NCBI GenBank assembly: GCA_026193735.1
Contig: JAPHUJ010000060.1
Coordinates: 1 to 10,755, forward strand
Length of the DNA stretch: 10,755 nt
Reading direction: 5' to 3'
From: Sulfurovum sp.
Lineage (GTDB): Bacteria; Campylobacterota; Campylobacteria; Campylobacterales; Sulfurovaceae
The notes under the pieces were generated by a model that was not told where the DNA came from, searched no databases, and worked only from the letters and a program-made list of their open reading frames with translations. Positions within the stretch are counted from its first letter, which is position 1. Each line of letters begins with the position of its first letter. Positions 1 through 5,563 of the stretch are shown one piece after another. The position numbers and the translations under genes are program-made.

Positions 1-14
1 ACTAAATCTTTCAT
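1..14 (-). CDS. Start of an unidentified gene running off the left edge
   Basis: Only four codons and part of a fifth are visible, reading M-K-D-L. The start is supported by a purine-rich AGGA about 8 bases upstream and by its position 17 bases after the gap stop codon on the same strand, which is the spacing of a co-transcribed gene. The product cannot be identified from this fragment. In many Campylobacterota gap is followed by pgk; a pgk is present elsewhere in this window, so whether this is a second pgk or something else is open. Confidence 0.35.
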
Positions 15-31
15 TTTATTTTTCCTAACAC

Positions 32-1027
32 TCAGTTATTTCCAACAAAAACACACATATCAACAAGACGGGAACTATATCCCCATTCATTATCATACCA
101 TGCAAGTACTTTAACAGTACTGCCATCAACAACACTTGTCATGTCAGGCACATACGTCGAACTATAGGTTGAACCGATGAAATCACTCGAGACACGCTTA
201 TCGTAATCAACCTCTATCAATCCCTTAAAGTTACCTGCTGCTGCCGTGTCAAAAGCCGTATTTATCTCTTCTACTGTAACATCTTTTTTCAAATTAACCG
301 TGAGATCTACAACAGAAACATCCGGTGTAGGCACACGCATAGCATAGCCATTGAGCTTACCTTTAAGTTTAGGCATTACCAGCGCTATAGCTTTAGCAGC
401 TCCAGTTGTTGTAGGGATCATATTGACCGCTGCTGCACGAGCTCTACGCTGATCTTTTGGGTGTTTAACATCCAGAATATTCTGATCATTCGTATAAGAG
501 TGGATCGTTGTCATTAAACCATTTTCGATGCCAAATGCATCATCAAGAACTTTACATATCGGCGCAAGACAGTTAGTCGTACAACTGGCATTGGAGATAA
601 TAGCTTCACCTTTATACTCATCCGTATTGATATTAAGTACATAAGTTGGTGTATCATCGCTGGCCGGTGCTGACATAACCACTTTCTTGACACCGTTTTT
701 AAGGTAAGCTTGTGCTTTTTCAGTCGTGAGAAACACACCTGTACACTCTATCACCACTTCGGCACCAGCAGAACCAAAATCAAGTTCATTTAAATCACGT
801 GTACTGAACATCGTTACCTTTTTACCGCCAAGCATAATTGTCTTATCATCGATCACTTTTGCATCGATACCTGAGTGGACACTGTCATATTTAAATAAAT
901 ATTCAAGCATTTCAGCTTTAGCCGTTGTATTTATGGCTACCAATTCTATATCATCACGTTGCATAATGATCTTCGCGACGATCATCCCAATTCTTCCTGT
1001 TCCGTTTATTGCTGCTTTAATAGCCAT
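32..1027 (-). CDS. gap: Glyceraldehyde-3-phosphate dehydrogenase (GAPDH), 331 aa
   Basis: Cytosolic enzyme that reversibly converts glyceraldehyde-3-phosphate, phosphate and NAD(P)+ to 1,3-bisphosphoglycerate, in glycolysis or gluconeogenesis. The N-terminal Rossmann domain (about 1-150) opens with INGTGRIG. The catalytic domain carries the SNASCTTNC motif with nucleophile Cys149, partner His176 in the TIHSYT motif, and the closing motif WYDNEWGYS at 310-318. Length is normal for the family. The ATG at 1027 is preceded by AAGGA at a good distance. It is divergent from pgm and apparently followed by another gene. Oddities: the Asp that normally follows Asn at the end of the second beta strand and selects NAD is Thr34 here, and the usual Phe of the GFGRIG loop is Thr10. 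This could mean relaxed or NADP-preferring use. Identity is certain; cofactor preference is inference. Confidence 0.97.
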   Translation of the reverse strand: MAIKAAINGTGRIGMIVAKIIMQRDDIELVAINTTAKAEMLEYLFKYDSVHSGIDAKVIDDKTIMLGGKKVTMFSTRDLNELDFGSAGAEVVIECTGVFLTTEKAQAYLKNGVKKVVMSAPASDDTPTYVLNINTDEYKGEAIISNASCTTNCLAPICKVLDDAFGIENGLMTTIHSYTNDQNILDVKHPKDQRRARAAAVNMIPTTTGAAKAIALVMPKLKGKLNGYAMRVPTPDVSVVDLTVNLKKDVTVEEINTAFDTAAAGNFKGLIEVDYDKRVSSDFIGSTYSSTYVPDMTSVVDGSTVKVLAWYDNEWGYSSRLVDMCVFVGNN

Positions 1028-1181
1028 GAATATCCTTTAATTTCTTACTGTTTAAGCATAACATAATATAGGATAATATTATTAGACAATTGCTTCATTT
1101 TTAATCAAAATAATAATATTTAACATTTTTAAAACGATAAAATGTCATAATCAATCAATTCTTCTAATAAAAAGGTAAATC
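1028..1181. promoter_or_regulatory. Divergent gap/pgm promoter region
   Basis: This 154-bp, very AT-rich interval separates two genes pointing away from each other, so it should carry both promoters. Ribosome binding sites are clear: AAGGA on the minus strand at 1033-1037 for gap, and AAAGG at 1171-1175, six bases before the pgm ATG. Candidate -10 boxes for pgm are TAAAAT at 1138-1143 and CATAAT at 1146-1151; no convincing -35 is seen. A perfect 10-bp inverted repeat (AATATTATTA at 1075-1084, TAATAATATT at 1111-1120) sits in the middle. It could be an operator but is all A/T, so chance is a fair alternative. The promoter boxes are tentative. Confidence 0.5.
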
Positions 1182-2816
1182 ATGAGTCTTCATTCAAATG
1201 CTGGGAAACTGGCACCCAAATCAATGCTTGCAAATATTCCTGAACTCATCAGTGATTACTATATTTATACACCCGATACACAAAACAATGCCCAGCGTAT
1301 AAGCTTTGGAACTTCGGGACACCGTGGTTCTTCACTTCTTAAAAGTTTTAATGAGCTTCATATTCTTGCAGTGACACAAGCTGTATGTGATTATCGCAAA
1401 GAAGCAGGTATTGATGGTATATTATTCATGGGTATGGATACACATGCACTTTCCTACCCTGCTCAGCTATCTGCCTTACAAGTCCTGGCTGCTAATGATG
1501 TTACCGTGTACATTGCAAAAGAATTCGGTTATACACCTACCCCTGTCATTTCCCATGCCATTTTAACACACAATACAGGGGCTCACGCGCAATGCGACGG
1601 CATAGTTATCACACCATCACATAACCCACCCACTGACGGAGGGTTTAAATACAATCCACCGCATGGCGGACCGGCCGATACCGATGTTACAGACTGGATA
1701 GAAGCACGTGCCAATACCCTTATGGAAAATGGCCTGAACGATGTCAAAAAACTTGGAGTGGATGAAGCACTCAAAGCTGAGAATGTTATTGAATACGACT
1801 ATGTCACCCCTTATGTGAATGATCTAGAGAATGTAATTGATATGGATGCCATTGCTAAATCCGGTATCCTTATCGGTGCCGATGCTATGGGTGGTTCTGG
1901 AATGGCATACTACTCTGCCATCAAAAAGCGTTATGGACTTAATATGGAAGTTTTCAACGATACCCTAGATTCTACTTTCTCTTTTATGCACTGCGATAAA
2001 GACGGTAAAATTCGTATGGATTGTTCTTCTCCTTATGCTATGGCAGGGCTTGTGGCATTGAAAGAGAAGTATGACATCGCTTTTGGAAATGACACAGACT
2101 TTGACCGTCACGGTATCGTCACTAAAAGTGTAGGTTTAATGAATCCCAACCATTACCTCAGTGTTGCCATCAATTATCTGGCACAAAACCGCCCTCAATG
2201 GAAGAGTGAGCTAGGCATTGGAAAGACTCTAGTAAGCAGTTCAATGATAGACCGTGTTGCTGATGCGCTTGGTAAAAAAGTGATTGAAGTCCCGGTCGGT
2301 TTCAAATGGTTTGTCGATGGTCTTAGTGAAGGCAAGATATTTTTTGGAGGCGAAGAGAGTGCCGGTGCAAGCTTTTTACGTAAAAACGGTACCGTTTGGA
2401 GCACCGACAAAGATGGGATGATCATGACCCTTCTCTCTGCTGAGATCCTCGCAACTACGGGACGAGATCCGGGTGAACATTACCAAGAACTCACAGAAAA
2501 ATTTGGTGCTCCTATCTATGCACGTATCGATGCACCTGCAGATGCCGAACAGCGTAATATCCTCAAAAAACTTTCTCCTCAAGACGTGAAAGAAGAAATT
2601 TTGGCCGGTGAACCGATCGAAGCGATCCTCACTAATGCACCGGGAAATGGAGCTGCAATCGGGGGTTTGAAAGTTGTGGCAAAAAACGGATGGTTTGCAC
2701 TTCGTCCATCAGGGACAGAAGCAATATACAAAATTTATGCAGAGAGTTTCATCGACGAAGCACACTTAAAGCAGATTCAAGAAGAAGCACAGGCAATGGT
2801 TAGCAAACTTTTTTAA
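1182..2816 (+). CDS. pgm: Phosphoglucomutase, alpha-D-glucose phosphate specific, 544 aa
   Basis: Interconverts glucose-1-phosphate and glucose-6-phosphate, joining glycogen metabolism to glycolysis. The protein is very close in length and sequence to E. coli Pgm (about 546 aa). Visible landmarks: FGTSGHRG at 42-49; the active-site phosphoserine loop TPSHNPP with Ser146; the metal loop NDTDFDRHG at 303-311 with Asp304, Asp306 and Asp308; the sugar-binding GEESAGAS at 390-397; and the phosphate-binding RPSGTE at 508-513. AAAGG lies six bases before the ATG. It is the only intact gene on the plus strand and converges on pgk, their stop codons being separated by a short hairpin. A decayed copy of its last 27 codons lies at 5479-5562, so a second copy once existed. 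Function is certain by family membership; regulation is not visible. Confidence 0.97.
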   Translation: MSLHSNAGKLAPKSMLANIPELISDYYIYTPDTQNNAQRISFGTSGHRGSSLLKSFNELHILAVTQAVCDYRKEAGIDGILFMGMDTHALSYPAQLSALQVLAANDVTVYIAKEFGYTPTPVISHAILTHNTGAHAQCDGIVITPSHNPPTDGGFKYNPPHGGPADTDVTDWIEARANTLMENGLNDVKKLGVDEALKAENVIEYDYVTPYVNDLENVIDMDAIAKSGILIGADAMGGSGMAYYSAIKKRYGLNMEVFNDTLDSTFSFMHCDKDGKIRMDCSSPYAMAGLVALKEKYDIAFGNDTDFDRHGIVTKSVGLMNPNHYLSVAINYLAQNRPQWKSELGIGKTLVSSSMIDRVADALGKKVIEVPVGFKWFVDGLSEGKIFFGGEESAGASFLRKNGTVWSTDKDGMIMTLLSAEILATTGRDPGEHYQELTEKFGAPIYARIDAPADAEQRNILKKLSPQDVKEEILAGEPIEAILTNAPGNGAAIGGLKVVAKNGWFALRPSGTEAIYKIYAESFIDEAHLKQIQEEAQAMVSKLF

Positions 2817-2837
2817 GCGAACCTTCTATTCGCTTTT
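2815..2837 (+). terminator. Possible weak rho-independent terminator of pgm
   Basis: A perfect 7-bp stem (AAGCGAA at 2815-2821, TTCGCTT at 2829-2835) with a 7-base loop begins inside the pgm stop codon and runs into TTTT on the plus strand. It fills the space between the convergent pgm and pgk stops. The T run is short and the stem modest, so termination may be weak. For minus-strand transcripts the bases after the stem are A-rich, so it does not look like a pgk terminator. Confidence 0.5.
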
Positions 2838-4050
2838 AAGAATCAATACGATCAAGTCGTTCAAATCCTGGTAAGATCTTACCTTCAAGTAATTCCAGGC
2901 TGGCACCACCTCCAGTAGAGATAAAACTGAAGTTTTCTTTCTCTCCTGCCTTTTCAACAGCATCAGCCGTATCACCACCACCAACAATGGTATACGCATA
3001 ACAATCAGCGATAGCACTTGCCAGTTTATACGTACCTCTGGAAAACGTATTGATCTCATAAATTCCCATTGGTCCGTTCCAAATAATAGTATTAGAAAGA
3101 TGAATTGCTTCAGAGAAAAGTTTCAATGTTGCGGGTCCTATGTCAACAGCCTTAAACCCTTCAAGTACATCTTGTGCAGGAACCACTTTCACATCAATTG
3201 GATGTTCTACCGAATCAGTGATCACAACATCAACGGGTAAATAGACCTTTACCTTATGAAGTCTGGCATCTTCAAGCACTTTCTTCGCTGTCTCCACAAA
3301 CCCTTCTTCAACCATTGAGGCTTGCATATCATATTCAAGTGCCTGCAAAAAAGTATTACTCATGGCCCCTCCTATGATAAGCTTGTCTATCTTTGGCATG
3401 ATGGAACTAAGCAGGGTGATCTTCGATGATATTTTTGCTCCACCGACCACCAATGCAATAGGCCGCATAGGTTGTTCAAGTGCCTTCATGAAAGCTTCTA
3501 TTTCCTTCATCATTAAAAAACCGGCGACTTTGGTCTGAACAAATTCAGTAATACCATAGGTTGATGCATGTTTACGGTGTGAGGTTCCAAAAGCATCATT
3601 CACATAAACATCACATATCTCACCCAGTTTCCGTGAGAGATCAGGATCATTTTTTTTCTCACCTTCATAAAAACGTATATTTTCAAGTAAGAAGACACGC
3701 TCCAGAGAACAGCTTGAGATCTCAGCCTTCGAGGCTTCAAAATCTTCTATAAATTCAACCCTTTTTTGCAGTAAACGTTCAAGCCTTTTTTGAATATGTC
3801 TAAGGCTAAAACGTTCCTCATAGGTACCTTTGGGACGACCTAAGTGTGTTACCAGTATAATTGAACAGGCATTATGATCAATGCAATAGTTTATTGTTGG
3901 GAGTGCCGCACGGATACGGCGATCATCTGCGATATTAAACTGATCATCCATCGGAACATTAAAATCAACACGTATAAGTACCCTTTTTCCGGTTACATCA
4001 ATATCTTTTAAACCTTTTACTCCACTCATATAATTAATATTACTTGTCAT
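2836..4050 (-). CDS. pgk: Phosphoglycerate kinase, 404 aa
   Basis: Reversible transfer of the acyl phosphate of 1,3-bisphosphoglycerate to ADP, giving 3-phosphoglycerate and ATP; cytosolic and Mg-dependent. N-terminal substrate-binding landmarks are RVDFNVP (27-33), DDRRIRAALPT (42-52) and HLGRPKG (69-75), followed by LLENIRF and VNDAFGTSHRKHAST. The nucleotide domain has VGGAKISSK (202-210), WNGPMGIYE (324-332), GGGDTADAVEK (357-367) and STGGGASLELL (378-388). Length is normal. The ATG at 4050 is favoured over the internal Met8 because AGGAG sits six bases before it. It follows mgtE by 23 bases and is probably co-transcribed with it. Its separation from gap by pgm on the opposite strand is unlike the gap-pgk arrangement common in related bacteria and fits the rearrangement recorded at 5479-5562. 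Confidence 0.97.
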   Translation of the reverse strand: MTSNINYMSGVKGLKDIDVTGKRVLIRVDFNVPMDDQFNIADDRRIRAALPTINYCIDHNACSIILVTHLGRPKGTYEERFSLRHIQKRLERLLQKRVEFIEDFEASKAEISSCSLERVFLLENIRFYEGEKKNDPDLSRKLGEICDVYVNDAFGTSHRKHASTYGITEFVQTKVAGFLMMKEIEAFMKALEQPMRPIALVVGGAKISSKITLLSSIMPKIDKLIIGGAMSNTFLQALEYDMQASMVEEGFVETAKKVLEDARLHKVKVYLPVDVVITDSVEHPIDVKVVPAQDVLEGFKAVDIGPATLKLFSEAIHLSNTIIWNGPMGIYEINTFSRGTYKLASAIADCYAYTIVGGGDTADAVEKAGEKENFSFISTGGGASLELLEGKILPGFERLDRIDS

Positions 4051-4056
4051 ATCTTA

Positions 4057-4061
4057 CTCCT
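4057..4061 (-). promoter_or_regulatory. Ribosome binding site of pgk
   Basis: AGGAG on the minus strand, six bases before the ATG at 4050. It fixes the pgk start at Met1 rather than Met8. Confidence 0.75.
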
Positions 4062-4073
4062 AAAGTATCTTAT

Positions 4074-5393
4074 TTAACTGCTTATTTCAGGTATCCACAT
4101 TGTGGCGAACCATAAAAATGAAAAAAAACCAATAACATCGACCGTGGTAATAACAATAACCGAACTGGCAATGGCCGGATCGATCTTTACAGCTTTTAGA
4201 GCAAGGGGCACGCAAGCGCCCAATATCCCGGCCAAAACAAAACTGACAAACATTGCCGCACCTATCACTCCTCCAATGTATAGTGAAGAAAACCTGACAT
4301 AAGCCACAATAGAGGCTAAGATGGCAAAGACAAGTCCATTTATAAAAGCTATTTTAAACTCTTTTATAATTGTAGGAAGAGCATCTCCCCAATGAATATT
4401 GCCTAAGGCCATTTGCCGTACGATGACTGTAAGTGTCTGCATGGAAGATGCGCCGGCCATATTTGCAACGATCGGCATCAATACCGCCAATGCAACCACT
4501 TTTTGCAGGGAATGCTCAAAAAAACCTATCACAATGGAAACAAGCGTTACATTGATCAAATTAATTAAAAGCCAAAAGGCACGATCCCTACCTGTTTTCA
4601 TCACACTTGCTTCAATCTCTTCTTCCGGATGAACCTGACTAAGCCCATACATTTGCCTGGTTGCATTCTCCTCAATATGATCCAGGATATCATCATGGGT
4701 GATCCGTCCAAGAAGACGGCCATTTCTATTGATGACAGGCAAAACATGAAGATCATATCGCTTCATCAATCTCGCGGCTTCTTGAACGGAAGCACGGCTG
4801 TGGACCGAAAGGGGCTGAGAAGCACCGTCATATATATCTGCATAGGTCAATTTGTCATCCACCGTTACTATCGTTGAGAGTGGGAAGATCGCCAATAGAT
4901 GATACTCTTTATCAACCAAAAAAACATTATGGATATGTTCAAGTGAATGGTTATCGATCAATCTGCGAAGTCGTTTCATAGAATCATGTATCGTCTCATG
5001 TTTAGTCACAGTAAAGATCTCGATCTCCATCAATGAGCCTGCTTCCTCTTCTGAGTAATCCATCAGTGTTTTGACCGCTTTGGTCAAAGTGCTATCGAGT
5101 AATTCAATGGTTTTGAGCCATTTTGCCTCATCTACCTCTTTAAGGATGATCATAAAGTCGGTCGCATCATCAGTACGCATCAGATTGACAAAACTGGCCA
5201 ATTGTACATCACTTAACTTACGGCAAAGCTCTTTTTGGTAAGTATCGGGTAGTTCTGTAACCACATTGGCACGTTCAGACTTTTTTAGTGCTAAAAATGA
5301 CAGCACAAAAGCTTCGTCACTCTCATTTTTTGCACTGGTAAGTTGAGCTAATTTATCCATGAATTCAGGGGAGGTCAAATTTTCATTTTGCAT
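4074..5393 (-). CDS. mgtE: MgtE-family magnesium channel/transporter, 439 aa
   Basis: Inner-membrane Mg2+ channel with a cytosolic Mg sensor. The order is the family's: a helical N domain (about 12-117), two CBS domains (about 118-180 and 185-243), a connecting helix (about 245-270) and five predicted membrane helices (about 271-293, 297-322, 345-368, 373-401 and 407-433). The TTVDVIGF motif near the end supplies the conserved pore Asp419. The TM2 motif, normally G-N-x-G-x-Q, is here G-A-S-S-M-Q (314-319), so the conserved Asn is missing. Length is typical. The ATG at 5393 has no Shine-Dalgarno; an in-frame stop lies just upstream, so it is the longest possible start, and Met12 is an alternative with no better site. 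It is the first gene of an mgtE-pgk pair. Membership is clear; ion specificity is inferred. Confidence 0.93.
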   Translation of the reverse strand: MQNENLTSPEFMDKLAQLTSAKNESDEAFVLSFLALKKSERANVVTELPDTYQKELCRKLSDVQLASFVNLMRTDDATDFMIILKEVDEAKWLKTIELLDSTLTKAVKTLMDYSEEEAGSLMEIEIFTVTKHETIHDSMKRLRRLIDNHSLEHIHNVFLVDKEYHLLAIFPLSTIVTVDDKLTYADIYDGASQPLSVHSRASVQEAARLMKRYDLHVLPVINRNGRLLGRITHDDILDHIEENATRQMYGLSQVHPEEEIEASVMKTGRDRAFWLLINLINVTLVSIVIGFFEHSLQKVVALAVLMPIVANMAGASSMQTLTVIVRQMALGNIHWGDALPTIIKEFKIAFINGLVFAILASIVAYVRFSSLYIGGVIGAAMFVSFVLAGILGACVPLALKAVKIDPAIASSVIVITTVDVIGFFSFLWFATMWIPEISS

Positions 5394-5398
5394 AAATG

Positions 5399-5404
5399 AT
5401 TATA
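5399..5404 (-). promoter_or_regulatory. Candidate -10 box of mgtE
   Basis: TATAAT on the minus strand, preceded directly by TG, ending five bases before the mgtE ATG. Transcription would be expected to begin at or next to that ATG, which matches the lack of a Shine-Dalgarno. No -35 consensus is seen at 16-18 bases, which is common in Campylobacterota promoters. Confidence 0.45.
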
Positions 5405-5426
5405 CATCAAAAAGATTACACAGTGG

Positions 5427-5452
5427 GTACATAGAATGTACTGCGTAACGCA
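5427..5452. repeat. Two abutting perfect palindromes upstream of mgtE
   Basis: GTACAT-AGA-ATGTAC (5427-5441, 6-bp arms, 3-base spacer) is followed without a gap by TGCGT-A-ACGCA (5442-5452, 5-bp arms, 1-base spacer). They cover and extend upstream of the -35 zone of the candidate mgtE promoter, where a regulator could bind. Neither is followed by a T run, and the second has too short a loop for an RNA hairpin, so a DNA-level operator is likelier than a terminator. The protein that would bind is unknown. Confidence 0.5.
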
Positions 5453-5478
5453 AATATATTTGGTAAACATCCCCTAAT

Positions 5479-5562
5479 ATCTATACGGAGAGTCTTATTA
5501 ACGAAGTCTATTTCAAGCAGATTCATGATGAAGCTCAGGCAATAGTTATGAAACATTTTTAA
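5479..5562 (+). pseudogene. Remnant of a second phosphoglucomutase gene (last 27 codons and stop)
   Basis: Read on the plus strand, this 84-base stretch aligns without gaps to the 3' end of the intact pgm (2733-2816), including the stop codon: 65 of 84 bases are identical and 16 of 27 residues match. Shared blocks include the segments KQI, EAQA and the final Phe. Of the 19 differences 12 fall at third codon positions, so the copy diverged under protein-coding constraint before it was truncated. Upstream of 5479 similarity stops; an in-frame TAA lies at 5464-5466, and no start codon or Pgm domain remains. Its stop is one base from the pyk stop, so the lost gene was convergent with pyk, as pgm is with pgk today. 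It encodes nothing functional that I can see. Whether it arose by duplication or by acquisition of a foreign pgm cannot be decided here. Confidence 0.85.
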
Positions 5563-5563
5563 A

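Noticed and set aside
726..1040. Open frame of 104 codons on the plus strand inside gap
   Set aside because: It lies wholly antisense to a clearly conserved GAPDH, has no recognisable domain and no credible ribosome binding site.
5427..5441. Rho-independent terminator for pyk
   Set aside because: The stem is only 6 bp and A/T-rich, and no T run follows directly on the minus strand.
5441..5478. Longer extent of the pgm remnant upstream of 5479, suggested by CTGCGT resembling the CTTCGT of the LRPSGTE codons
   Set aside because: The match is short, needs an indel and coincides with the palindrome, so I could not separate it from chance.
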